A stretch of 64,000 nt of DNA, from NCBI GenBank assembly GCA_963712825.1, contig CAVQJP010000023.1, positions 1-64,000 of the forward strand, given 5' to 3'. This document shows positions 44,309 to 53,684 of the stretch, piece after piece; the stretch's first letter is position 1; each line of letters starts with the position of its first letter. Made by a program: the position numbers and the translations under genes. The DNA is from AP-15 sp963712825 (GTDB lineage: Bacteria; Pseudomonadota; Alphaproteobacteria; ATCC43930; CGMCC-115725). Under the pieces are notes generated by a model that worked only from the letters and a program-made list of their open reading frames with translations, ran no database searches and was not told the DNA's origin.

Positions 44309-45517
44309 ATGTCTATTCGCTGTTTAAAGCATTCCTCAGCGGCCCTAGGGGCGCTTTGCCTTCTTGTGGCCACGAGTTTGCCTGCGTTTGCTGCTAATGT
44401 CGATGGTCCGGGAGGAGGACCGCGCGCCAACGACGGGGCTGGTTGCAACTTGTTCCCGGCCTCGGCTGCCACCGGAACCCGTGTCCCCCTCAGCTACTTT
44501 GGGCCGCCGCCGTCGGAAACCAATCCTAGTTTGGTCGGCCCCGAACAAGAGCTGAAGTCGGGGCAACTTGACGCCATCAACGGTCGTATAACCTTGCCGC
44601 TCTATGAAGGCTACATCACCGGAACCAAGAAACCAGTATGGTACATCCTGACCGATGTCAGCGATCAGGGGCAGGCCGCGAGCCTCGGGCTGAACTTCTC
44701 TGCCAAGCTCGAATTCGCTGGAATCGGAGCGCGTACTGCCCATTTTGGCCCCGGCAACGTGGTGGAGTTCGATAAAGGAACAGTCGACTTCAGCCCGCAC
44801 CGGATTCTCGTTCCAGGCAAGCCGAATGCCTATCCGCCGGCGGTCGCACAGCCTGGGTCGGTCGGAGATAAGAACTACAGCCCGTTAGTCAACATCGATG
44901 GGATCATCTACGACGCGCCGATCGTCGCGTTCAACGTTCCGGCGGCTGCGATAAATTTCCCTAACGGGAACGTCGACCACACGAAAGTGCACGATGAGAT
45001 CGTCGCCATCGACCCTGTTGGAGGGACGGTTACCCTGCAACTCGTCAACGGCTTCAGCTTTGGCCGACCGGTCTGGTATCTGACGATGGACTCGAGCGAT
45101 CGCACCGTCGCCGCGATCGAGGGCGCAACCTACGCTCCTCTCTTTGGCAAACTTCCTACCGGTGGCGACGACAGCTTCGACAGCCCAGTCGAGCGCATTT
45201 TCATTTCTGACAACGGTGAATTGGACTGCGCGAACCCACAGCGCCAGGGTCTCGACGCCGCCATCACCGATGGGTTCCGGCCTAACAACACACTGGGCGG
45301 GATCCCGACGCTTGCTCTCGACTACAGCCCGGCTTGGGACGTCAATATCTTTGAATGGACGCCGGCCGCGATCGCGCAAGGCTACCGCCAGCAGTTGCGC
45401 GAGGAGTTCCAGATTCTTACCTACGTGGTGGATGGCTTGCTGACGGGGCCGAACGGCACGGCTTTCGGTAGTATCGGGGTGATCAACAACTGTCCGATTG
45501 TCGAACGCCTCGACTAA
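44309..45517 (+). CDS. Secreted protein of unknown function, next to bufferin genes
   Basis: The 402-residue protein has a signal peptide of about 29 residues (MSIRCLKHSSAALGAL to PAFA). The mature protein is beta-rich and shows an internal repeat: NGRITLPLYEGYITGTKKPVWYILTD is echoed by TVTLQLVNGFSFGRPVWYLTMD. There are three cysteines after the signal. I do not know the family; similar secreted proteins may occur near copper or heme genes, but that is not established here. It precedes the BufA remnant by 140 bases on the same strand. Intact. Confidence 0.78.
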   Translation: MSIRCLKHSSAALGALCLLVATSLPAFAANVDGPGGGPRANDGAGCNLFPASAATGTRVPLSYFGPPPSETNPSLVGPEQELKSGQLDAINGRITLPLYEGYITGTKKPVWYILTDVSDQGQAASLGLNFSAKLEFAGIGARTAHFGPGNVVEFDKGTVDFSPHRILVPGKPNAYPPAVAQPGSVGDKNYSPLVNIDGIIYDAPIVAFNVPAAAINFPNGNVDHTKVHDEIVAIDPVGGTVTLQLVNGFSFGRPVWYLTMDSSDRTVAAIEGATYAPLFGKLPTGGDDSFDSPVERIFISDNGELDCANPQRQGLDAAITDGFRPNNTLGGIPTLALDYSPAWDVNIFEWTPAAIAQGYRQQLREEFQILTYVVDGLLTGPNGTAFGSIGVINNCPIVERLD

Positions 45518-45652
45518 GCATCGTTCGGGTCAATGAGACCAGCTTCAGCTCCTCGCTGATTCGCGAGATGCGGCCGATCCGACTTGTCACGCGGCTCATC
45601 GATGACAGCGTCGATGGGTCGCTCCGGCGCATGCTGATCCAAACTATCGCGG

Positions 45653-45792
45653 CTGCATCGCAAAACGACTGCGAGACCGCGACGCATTCTTGCGCGGGCA
45701 AATCCAAGCAGGCTCGGGACGCGAATTCCTGGGTCTACGTCCCAGTCGGCACCTGCGCGAAAATCGCTGGCGGCAGCCACAGTAGGGCCTGA
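45653..45792 (+). pseudogene. BufA1-like bufferin precursor, N-terminus lost
   Basis: The frame ends with AASQNDCETATHSCAGK, then DANSWVYVPVGTCAKIAGGS and TGA 45790-45792. This is the core of DUF2282/BufA1 precursors: NDC..THSCAG....W..P.GTC..I.GG. The signal peptide that should come before it is replaced by unrelated sequence in the same frame, so it cannot be exported normally. The core cysteines that BufB modifies are kept. It directly precedes the damaged bufB. Confidence 0.75.
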
Positions 45793-45820
45793 CCACAAGG
45801 ACCGAGCGGGGGCCGCGATC

Positions 45821-46815
45821 ATGACCAAAAGTCGACCGAATCCGAGCTGCAGCGGGGGTATGGGATCGGCTTTTCGATCTGCGGCGGGACTACCCGGTCA
45901 GCCTTCACGGCGTCGTCCTGTCCTTGGGAGGCGCCGAGGAGCTGCACCGCTGTCATCTCGACCAATTCAAGGCGCTGATCGGTCGGGTCGAGCCGATGCT
46001 CGTCTCCGAGCATTGGGGTGGAGCGCGATCGGTGGAACCTATCTCAACGACCTGCTGCCGCTGCCCTACGCCGAAGAGAGCCTCGATATCTTTTGCGATC
46101 ACGGCGAGCAGGCGCAGGAGGCGCTCGGCCGGCGGCTGCTGATCCAGAACCCACCGGCTTACCTCCGTTACTGCCATTCCCCGATCCCGGAGGCGGAGTT
46201 CATAGCCGAAATCGCCCCTCGAACCGGCTGCGGCATCCTCTGCGACGTCAACAAGATCCACTTCAGCGCGTGGAATTCGGGTTCGACCCGATCGCCTATC
46301 TCGACACGTTGCGGATCGAGGCGATCGGCGAGATCCACCTCGCCGGCCATCACGCCGCCGAAGACGTGGAGATCCTGATTCGACGACCACAGCTCCCGGG
46401 CCGCAGAGCCGGTCTGGGCGCTCTCTGCCGCGGCGCTTCGACGCTTCGGCCCAGTCCCCACGCTGCGTATGTCGGGCTGCGCCTGCAGCCGTCGCTCAGC
46501 TACTTCGCCTCGCCCTGGCCGATCGACACAATCTGGCAGGCGAACAAAGAGGGCGAAGTACCGCCGGTCGACCTTGCGAGCGGGGGCACCAGCCTGGAGA
46601 TCCGCCGCTCCGGCGAGGCGGTCGCCTGGCGGCGGCTCGACCCGGGGATCTTCGCGTTCCGAACCGCGCTCGCCGACGGTCTCGTGCTCGCTGCGGCGAT
46701 GGCGGCGGCGACCCTGCGGGACCCCACCTTCGACTTGACTTCAGCGCTTCAGCAAGCTTTCGCCGAGGGACTCGCCGTCGCCTTCTGCATTTCACCGGAA
46801 CCGGGAGATCCCACG
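45821..46815 (+). pseudogene. BufB-BufC fusion remnant (MNIO joined to DUF2063)
   Basis: Across three frames the strand encodes MNIO/DUF692 blocks: LRRDYPVSLHGVVLSLG, RVEPMLVSEHWGG, GGTYLNDLLPLPYAEE, LLIQNPPAYLRY, TGCGILCDVNKIHFSAW, IGEIHLAGHHAAED and VWALSAAALRRFGPVPT. These include metal-binding His, Asn and Asp positions. Near 46455 it jumps into the middle of BufC (AAYVGLRLQPSLSYFAS onward), so the bufB end and bufC start were deleted. At the end a one-base difference removes the bufC stop and fuses it in frame with doxX. At least three frameshifts exist. Confidence 0.82.
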
Positions 46816-47284
46816 ATGATCGCGCGTAGCACCGCGCTCGACGACCCAGCCCTCCGGCTTCACCACGCCATCGCCCTGCTGGACCGGTTCCCGCCCTCCC
46901 TTCTCCAGCTGAAGTTCCGCGTCGCCATCGCGGCTGTATTCTGGAGCTCGGGGCTGATAAAACCGCCGGTTGGGACACCACCATCGTGCTGTTCCGCGAC
47001 GAGTACATGGTGCCGCTGTTGCCGCCCGAGATCGCCGCGGTGATCAGCGCGACCTTCGAACTTTCATGCTCGGCGCTGATCGTCGTCGGCTTGGCGACGC
47101 CGCTCGCGACCCGCCGCTCCTCAGCATGACCTTTGTGATCGAGGTTTTCGTCTACCCCGAATACTGGGCCATGCACTTGATGTGGACCTCATTACTGTTG
47201 TTCCTGGTGACGAAAGGCCCGGACGTCTTTTCCCTCGACCACTGCGCCAGGCGGATCCTCCGCGCAAAAGGGATCCTCGTGTAA
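46816..47284 (+). pseudogene. DoxX-family membrane protein, copy 2, disrupted
   Basis: ATG 46816 starts MIARSTALDDPALRL and the protein continues with ALLDRFPPSLLQLKFRVAI and VFWSSGLIK. After frameshifts near 46963 and 47110 it goes on with AGWDTTIVLFRDEYMVPLLP, FELSCSALIVVGLATPLA and VIEVFVYPEYWAMHLMW to a TAA at 47282-47284. It is better preserved than copy 1 but still broken. Confidence 0.8.
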
Positions 47285-47583
47285 GCGACGGGTCCTTAGG
47301 GCAGACCCGTGGCTTCAGCCAAGCTTGACCGCACCCCAGTGGAGCCCCGACCGGATTCGCCCCCAGCGGAACCCTTCCCGCCGCCGAGGTATTGAGTCAA
47401 TAGCGGCAATGTCAGATTGCCCCCGCGGTCGGCCGCTCGAATGGCGTCCTGGCCGACGAAGTGAGCTGCCGCGAGCCCAATTATCGTCGTGCAGGCGAAA
47501 AACGCACCGGCAAGGAAAACCCATCTGGCCGTAAAACACGTGCGACAGTCGCGCACCTCGACGGTCGTTATCGCGCGCGAAGA

Positions 47584-48159
47584 TTATCGCGGCTGCGCCG
47601 TCAGCCATCTGGACGAGATTGACGAGCTCGCCTGCGTCCTCGGCCGCTCGGAGCGGGTCAAAGGTTTCGGATCCACGATCGCCACTGGCCCCGCACCCGC
47701 CCGTAATAATCCGTGCGCGAACACCAGCGCATTAAAGCCGGTGAGGCTTGGCGGAACTCGACGAAGGGGCCGTCGAATTCGAGGAGCTCTGCGACTTCGC
47801 CGATGTTCGGGGGCATCCGGCGGGGCCAGCGTCGCAGTATGCCCGATTAGGTAAGAGAGATCCCGAGCCACAAGGCCGGATTCAAGGAGCGCGCCTCGCA
47901 AAGCGGCCGGAGCGAGTTAGGGATTACGGTCCGCGGGCTTCCAGGCGAACCGTCATGTCGCGACACAAATGGTGCGTGCGGATCCCGAGCTTGTAAGCAT
48001 TGCCTCCCCTCGGCGGCGCAGCGAGAGGCCGAAGCGCCGGTCCACTGCCGTCAGCAACTCCTCCGTCGCGATTGCCTCGCTCGGGAGCGCGACGCCGGTC
48101 CCGAGAACGAGCAGCGGCATCGGGTCATGCCAGGTCACCGGCGAGAAGGCGCCCGTCAT
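47584..48159 (-). pseudogene. Ketoacyl-ACP synthase III-like remnant
   Basis: From ATG 48159 the minus strand reads MPLLVLGTGVALPSEAIAT and LLTAVDRRFGLSLRRRGEA. After frame changes it reads GLVARDLSYLIGHTAT, LTGFNALVFAHGLLRAGAG and DGAAAIIFARD. The order fits FabH-like ketoacyl synthase III proteins (about 330 residues). The catalytic Cys region is recognisable only in outline (CTGFNAL appears as LTGFNAL, so the Cys codon seems lost). A further C-terminal part may continue to about 47300. Confidence 0.55.
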
Positions 48160-48371
48160 CGGAAGAGCCCGTCCGGCACGCGAGCGATGCGCGCGAACAA
48201 CCTCTCGCCATCTACGCCCAAGTTTTCAAACGCAGCACCACGCCGCGCGAGAGCGCCGAGAAGCTCGGAGAGCGCCTCGGCGTTCTTCGAGCCGGAACGG
48301 TCCCACCGGCGACGCGAGGGAACCGTGTCGGCAAGCCGAAAGCAGACCTGGCCATCGATCAACTCGGCCAT
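48156..48371 (-). CDS. Short protein coupled to the ketoacyl synthase remnant
   Basis: A 71-residue frame (MAELIDGQVCFRLADTV onward, with EALSELLGALARRGAAFENL) ends by overlapping the start of the synthase-like remnant by four bases (ATGA), a sign of a former operon. It may itself be the end of a longer gene. I recognise no family, and the flanking DNA is decayed. Confidence 0.35.
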   Translation of the reverse strand: MAELIDGQVCFRLADTVPSRRRWDRSGSKNAEALSELLGALARRGAAFENLGVDGERLFARIARVPDGLFR

Positions 48372-48415
48372 GGCGGCCCCGCATCAGCCGATGTGACGGC
48401 AGTGGATAGCGTCAC

Positions 48416-48897
48416 TCACGGGTTACCGAGCTGGGGGACAAGCGGCCAGTTTCGGTCGCCTCGCGCTATGCTTCCGCTCTTGTCGAAGGACCACAGCGTC
48501 TGCGCAAGGAAGCCATTGTTCAGATAGAGCTTATCCTTGACGATCGCCCACTCCTCCGGCTCGATGTCCGCAATTCTATTCAACGAGATCGCGTAGGCGC
48601 AGTAACCACCATACTGTGGCACGAACTTCTCCGGCGCCGCAATGAAGCGGTCACGGTTCTCGACCGATGCGAACCGATACGTCGCCCCCTTGTAGGTGGT
48701 GGAAAACTGGCTCAAGCCGGGGTCGGCTTGCCGGTGGTAAAGTAGGCGACCGGATCATAGCCCTTGATGGCCCGACCGTGTTCCGTGTTCACCGCCGCGA
48801 TTGGCGGATCGGCCATTGCAGCGCCGGTGACAAACAACGACAGCAGGCAGACAGCTAAAATCTGCAGCAGCAGCGCAAGCCGGCTTCTGCTGCAACG
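48416..48897 (-). pseudogene. YHS-domain secreted protein, one-base frameshift
   Basis: The downstream frame (48416-48715) encodes SQFSTTYKGATYRFAS, RFIAAPEKFVPQYGGYCAYA and KLYLNNGFLAQTLW, typical of YHS-domain proteins. One base away, upstream sequence gives a signal peptide (LAVCLLSLFVTGAAMA) followed by AIKGYDPVAYFTTGKPTP, which is the expected N-terminal half. Restoring one G in the run at about 48714 joins them as KPTPGLSQFS. No good ATG precedes the signal peptide, so the start is unclear. YHS proteins are often linked to metal handling. Confidence 0.78.
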
Positions 48898-49131
48898 AAC
48901 TCACATCATCGAACAGCAGAAAATGGCGATCGAAAGGATCGAGACGAGCGCGATGGCCGGCGCAACAATCGGCAGTGCAGCTTTCAGGAAGCAACCAATT
49001 TTAGAGCAGCGTTCGGTGGCAAACATTTTACTCTCCACTGGCATCTTTTCAGGATTGTGCCAATGACCCCACCGAGGGCTAGGGAGCACCTAGCGGGGCC
49101 CGTCACCTCTCTGTCGGCACGGCCGCGGAGG

Positions 49132-49492
49132 TTAATTGTTAACAGTGTGAGCGGGAGCAGCAGATTGAATGGGTGCCTTAACAAGGGCCCAGTAACCCTC
49201 CCAATGTGCGTGCGGCCGGTGTAGTGGTGCTGCCATTCGTAATGCGGTTTTATCGCGGCGGCTACGGGGTCAAAAGGCAGGTCCAGGAAGCCTTTCTGGC
49301 TTGTGCCCTGGGCCTCGGTCCTAGGAATGAGGGGTTTGCCGAATGGGCGGGCACAGCGGCGTGATGGACGGGCTGTGATATGCCGGACCACAAGTTTCCT
49401 CCTGATGGTTTCGGCCCCTCGGCCCGAGCGGATGAGAGGTTTACGGCGGACACCAGCGCCACGGCCGTAGCTCCCAGTAATGGGGTTTGCAT
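49132..49492 (-). pseudogene. Small secreted protein, frameshifted
   Basis: ATG 49492 gives a signal peptide (MQTPLLGATAVALVSAV to SARA). After frame changes near 49270 and 49215 the strand reads DPVAAAIKPHYEWQHHYTG, HAHWEGYWALVKAPIQ and a TAA at 49132-49134. The HYEWQ.HY.G.H.HW.GHW pattern occurs in short exported alphaproteobacterial proteins of unknown role. Two small indels break it. Confidence 0.6.
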
Positions 49493-49499
49493 TTGACAC

Positions 49500-50517
49500 C
49501 TCCTTCGGATTGACCTTTTACCGTCTCCAATCTTTACTTGTCTGACCCGCGGGCAGATGGGGCGGCCGGCCTGGTGACAGGGCGATGCGGCCTTGTTTCT
49601 AGACAAGGAGTTCTGCCATCTCGGGTAGAGCCAAGGCTTCCTTGGGAGCAATATCGGAATGGGGCGCGGCCAGCGGAAATGCCCACCGGCTATCATCGCG
49701 ATGTCCGCGCTGCATCGCGGACGGAGGCCCCGTCAAACCTGATTCGGGCGCGGTTGACCGCCCAGAAGTCCACGGGAAAAGCCCTCTCACGGTCGGCAGA
49801 CCGTCGCTAGTCCGCATAAACGCGGCGTGTGGCCCTCCACAATATCGTTGTGTAAAAGGATACTGACACTGAGCGCCTAGACGCGGGCTTCCGTGGATAA
49901 GCGCGATTGTCCCGAATAGCAAAACCCGGTAACACAGCGCTCCGTGAGAAGCATGGGGGGCGGGTGAACACGATCGGACGCGCTGGAACGGCCCGATCCT
50001 ACACCCGGTCGGTCTGACATACGCGAGGTCGCAATCACGGCGAGCGCAACCGGCATCGCACCGGTTGTCGACGGAACCGGCTCGCAGGACAGCATGCCAT
50101 CGAGAAGGCCGACGAGGCTTGCGCCGATGCTCCCGGCCGGTGCGGACCCTGGCGAGGTGCGCGACTGGTTCGAGTTCGAAACCATCGTCAGCCTGCCGGC
50201 ACAGGCGGCGAGCTTTGCCGAGGCCGAAGCGCCGCCGCCGATTATCGCCGTGCCGCCCGCGCCGACAATATGCGCCGCGCTTACCGCGCCGCCGTCGCCG
50301 CCTTGACCGCGTGGTGCGCCGCGCAGCGGCACAGGGAGCGATGTTTCGCGAAGCTCTGCACCTTTGCGCCAAGCGATCGATATCGATTACCTGCGCGCGG
50401 CTCGGAGCGATCGTCACGTCGATTCTAAGCCTCTCCGCGACCGCGGAAGCTCTCGGCTCGGAGCCGGCAGCCCCTCGCTTCTCGTTTCTTCCGGGTGTCC
50501 CCGAGAAAGCAACCTAA
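49500..50517. other. No supported gene
   Basis: About one kilobase with overlapping low-quality frames on both strands; none shows a family motif, and none has a ribosome site that convinces. It probably consists of decayed sequence. Confidence 0.4.
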
Positions 50518-50545
50518 GCCCCGCCGCGGTGATCCCCGGCGGGGC
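50518..50545. terminator. GC-rich hairpin
   Basis: GCCCCGCCG and its exact complement form a 9-bp stem with a 10-base loop. It lies just past the end of the minus-strand DUF736-like remnant. No T run follows. Confidence 0.5.
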
Positions 50546-50552
50546 ATCGTCA

Positions 50553-50757
50553 TCAGCGGTCGCGCGGCTCCCACAAGGCGATGTGGGTGGCGCCGTCCTC
50601 GGCCGGGTGCTCGAGCTTGACGAGGCGGCAGCGCAGCCAGTTCGGGCCGAATTCAGGGGCGGCGAGTTTGAGGTTCACATAGGTCTCGCCGCTCGGTCTT
50701 CAGGGTCCCGGTGAAGCCGGCTGGCGATTTGGTGAAGGTTCCGAGGGTGATGGCCAT
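50553..50757 (-). pseudogene. DUF736-like small protein, frameshifted
   Basis: ATG 50757 opens MAITLGTFTKSPAGFTGTLK, the typical start of DUF736 proteins found on alphaproteobacterial plasmids. After a frameshift near 50692 it continues as GETYVNLKLAAPEFGPNWL, RCRLVKLEHPAEDG and ends at TGA 50553-50555. The middle of the usual domain appears shortened. Its presence supports a plasmid or integrative-element origin for this part. Confidence 0.65.
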
Positions 50758-51251
50758 GAGTGCTCTCCTCTAGCTAGGCGCCGTTTCCCGCGCTCACCAT
50801 CCCCTCCGCGCGGTCGCAAGGCCGTGCGGATTTATGCTGCCGTCCGAACACTTGTCCTAGTTTCCACCGGGAGTAATCCGCTATGCCGCGCATCGCAGCC
50901 TCGTCGATCTTTGGTGCGGTCCTCGTCCGGTCGTCCCAATTCCAGCCAACCCATTCTTGAGCCTGGCATCACGCCCGCTCATCCTCCTAGCCGATGCCGA
51001 TAGGTGACCGCGTTCTCCTGCTCTCGATGGGCAATAGATCCGGGCAACATTTCAACCTCGAGAAACCGAAGGTCAGGCGGTCGGATGAGTTCTCTGCCGC
51101 GATGACTGCTGCCGCTCCAAAACCGCCGCTCGTCACAGGCAACTGGAGACGGGAGAAATGCCTTGTCGAGATCAGCGACGAGCAGCGCCCTCGTCGGTTT
51201 CTGAGCTGTATTCCGTCAGATTTTTGGCGCGGCCGAACCGGTACGGTCGCG
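50758..51251. other. No gene seen
   Basis: The gap before the amidohydrolase gene contains only short frames without motifs. Confidence 0.4.
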
Positions 51252-52079
51252 CTACCACCTGTATACTTGCCGCAACGTTCCTCCCATGAGCGCTGCCTTG
51301 TCGTTCTCGGATAGGCGTTTGCTGTCGCGGAACGGCGCCACACCCTCTTCATAGGTCAGCATGCCGATCGTCCGCGTCCAGTCGGTGCCCCACATGCAAC
51401 GATCGAGCCCGAACGCATCGATGACCCGCAGCACCGGCTCCCAGATATCGTCGTATGGGAACGGTTGGTGCGACATCGTGCAGGCACCGCTGATCTTCAC
51501 CCTTACGTTCTCGTATCGAGCCAGGGCGAGCAGCTTCGGAAGGTCGGCCCAAACGTCGGCGGGGACCGGCGGGCGGGCCGGCTGCAAGAGGCCGAGATGG
51601 TCGATGACGATGACCGTATCGCGGTGTCGCCGGATGTGCGGCAGCCCTTTGTCGAGGATGCCCCAGCACAGCAAATTGACCGGCAAACCATGTTTGGCGG
51701 CGGCAGCGAAAGCGCGGTTCAAACCGGGATGGTCCGCGTCCATCGGCAGGCCGTCGCGCATGCGTATGCGAATGCCGCGGGCACCAGGTGTGGCCGCCCA
51801 TTTCGCCACCACATCGTCAATCGCCGGATCGGTCGCGTCGACCGGCGTCACAACCCGAAACTTGTCCGGATAGGTGTCGTAAACTTCGAGCGCGTAGCTT
51901 GGATCGTATTCATAGGCGCTGAACGACGACACCATGATCGCACCGTCGACGCCGACACTGTTCATCGCAGCGACCATCTCTTCGCCGGTGGCGGATTGGA
52001 GCCCGTGCGAGGGGCTGGCCCATGGCCGAAGGGCATGATTTCGATCAAAGGGATGAACCTGAACGTCGATGACCGGCAT
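51252..52079 (-). CDS. Amidohydrolase-family (TIM-barrel) metal hydrolase
   Basis: The 275-residue protein fits the amidohydrolase 2 family: MPVIDVQVHPF at the N-terminus, YALEVYDTYPDKFRVVTPVD, GARGIRIRM, a metal-ligand His in VIVIDHLGLLQP, KISGACTMS, and GTDWTR near the end with the catalytic Asp. The usual D-x-H-x-H start is Q-V-H here, so one metal ligand differs. It probably cleaves or decarboxylates a small cyclic or lactone substrate. It lies 132 bases downstream of the MFS gene on the same strand, possibly as a catabolic pair. Confidence 0.88.
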   Translation of the reverse strand: MPVIDVQVHPFDRNHALRPWASPSHGLQSATGEEMVAAMNSVGVDGAIMVSSFSAYEYDPSYALEVYDTYPDKFRVVTPVDATDPAIDDVVAKWAATPGARGIRIRMRDGLPMDADHPGLNRAFAAAAKHGLPVNLLCWGILDKGLPHIRRHRDTVIVIDHLGLLQPARPPVPADVWADLPKLLALARYENVRVKISGACTMSHQPFPYDDIWEPVLRVIDAFGLDRCMWGTDWTRTIGMLTYEEGVAPFRDSKRLSENDKAALMGGTLRQVYRW

Positions 52080-52211
52080 GGCCGTCCTCCTGCTGGTTCG
52101 ACCAATTGTCCGCCATCGTGACCGGTTTGCACAGACTGATGAGCGGGCGACATCTGGCCACGTGATCCGCGGTATGCCGTCCGGACTTCTGTCACTACAG
52201 CGGTACGAAGG

Positions 52212-53408
52212 TCACAGCGCATCACGCTGCTGCACAGGCTTACCCTGGCGGAACATGTTTACGCCAACCAGAACGGCCGGCACGGCGCAGACCACCCAAC
52301 CAGCACTATAGCCGCCAGACAGCCCGAGCAGCAACGAGAAGACCGCGGGACTGGACAGCGCACCGATCTGGCCGAATGACAGCACCCCACCGGTCACCGC
52401 GCCCACTCGTCCCGGCGGCGCGAGACGCGCGGCTTCCGACAGCATGATGCCGTGCCAGGACAACGCCGTGGCGCTGACCACCATCGTCACCGCGCCGATC
52501 GCCAGCAACGGCCAATGGGGCGTAAACGCGCCAATCAGCCCAATGCTGACGGCCATGCCGAAGGCCAACCCGCCCAAGACCAAGTGTGGCGCAACATAGA
52601 AGCCGCCCACCCAGGCCCATAAAATGCGGCCCGGCAATGCCACCGCAATGACGGTCGAAAACAGCGATCCAGCTGCGACCAGCGGATGGCCCTGTGAGGT
52701 CAGGTAGGTGACGAAATAGGCAACAAACACGGCCTGTGTGCCGTTGAACGCAAAGCAGGCGAACGACAAGGAGCGCAGCTCGCGGACCGCCAGCACTGCG
52801 GTGATCGTGGTGCGCAAATCCGACAGGCGGATCGGATGCCTGGCCGATGACTCAGTATCGAGCCGACCGCGTAGTGGCTGGAGCATCAGTGCTACGGCCC
52901 AGCACAGCGCCGCGCTCGCCAGCATCGTGTCACGCCAGCCAAACGACTGTGCCGTCGTGGGGCCGAGATAGCCGGTCAGCAGAATGCCTGCCGGGATCGC
53001 ACACTGGGCAATGGAGAAGGCAAATGGCGCGTAGCGCGTGACGGACCAGCGCCCCAGCAACTGGGAACTCGCCGGGGTCGCAACCGAGGCAACGCCGTTG
53101 CCGATCAAGGCCGAAAGAACAAAGCCGACGGCACCACCGAGGACTGCCACTGCCAAACCGGCACCTGTAAACAGCAGGGCGATCTGGCTCATGCGAATGG
53201 CGCCGTGCCGGATGATGAAGCCGCCCGATCCCAACTGGCCGATCAGCCCGGCAAAGGCAGTCAACGAGAAATAGATTCCGACCCAGGCGGCATCGGCATG
53301 CAGCTCTGCGATGATCAACGGCGCAAGCACCGCCGGCAGCGCCCGGGCGATCGAGCCGCAGGTTTGTTGCAGAAACATCGCCATGACCGCGAGCAGCATA
53401 TGGGCCAA
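52212..53408 (-). CDS. MFS transporter, 12 membrane helices
   Basis: The 398-residue protein begins MAHMLLAVMAMFLQQ and has about 12 hydrophobic helices in two halves, with a basic central loop near residues 175-205 (RGRLDTESSARHPIRLSDLR). It resembles small-molecule permeases of the major facilitator superfamily of the CynX/nitrate-like size class. The substrate is not visible from sequence. It stands upstream of the amidohydrolase gene and could import its substrate. Intact. Confidence 0.9.
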   Translation of the reverse strand: MAHMLLAVMAMFLQQTCGSIARALPAVLAPLIIAELHADAAWVGIYFSLTAFAGLIGQLGSGGFIIRHGAIRMSQIALLFTGAGLAVAVLGGAVGFVLSALIGNGVASVATPASSQLLGRWSVTRYAPFAFSIAQCAIPAGILLTGYLGPTTAQSFGWRDTMLASAALCWAVALMLQPLRGRLDTESSARHPIRLSDLRTTITAVLAVRELRSLSFACFAFNGTQAVFVAYFVTYLTSQGHPLVAAGSLFSTVIAVALPGRILWAWVGGFYVAPHLVLGGLAFGMAVSIGLIGAFTPHWPLLAIGAVTMVVSATALSWHGIMLSEAARLAPPGRVGAVTGGVLSFGQIGALSSPAVFSLLLGLSGGYSAGWVVCAVPAVLVGVNMFRQGKPVQQRDAL

Positions 53409-53684
53409 GTGAGCGCTTCCTCCGGATGAGTCTGTTGCAACCCATCGGCGTGCCTACTACGAACAATTTTCTTGTTCAAACACTCAAGGGCTCTCGTTAC
53501 GCACGATGCCCGCAGGGTTAACGAGTGCCTGGGTGCATATTCCGGGGGAAGTCGGCCACTGATTCCGATTTGATCTCGGCCATTCCGATTTGAAGTCGGC
53601 CACCCCCGGGAAGGGGTGGCAAGCGCTCGACCGCTGGGCGGCGCACGGCGCTCTGCTCGTCAAGAACGACGAGCGGGGGGACCG

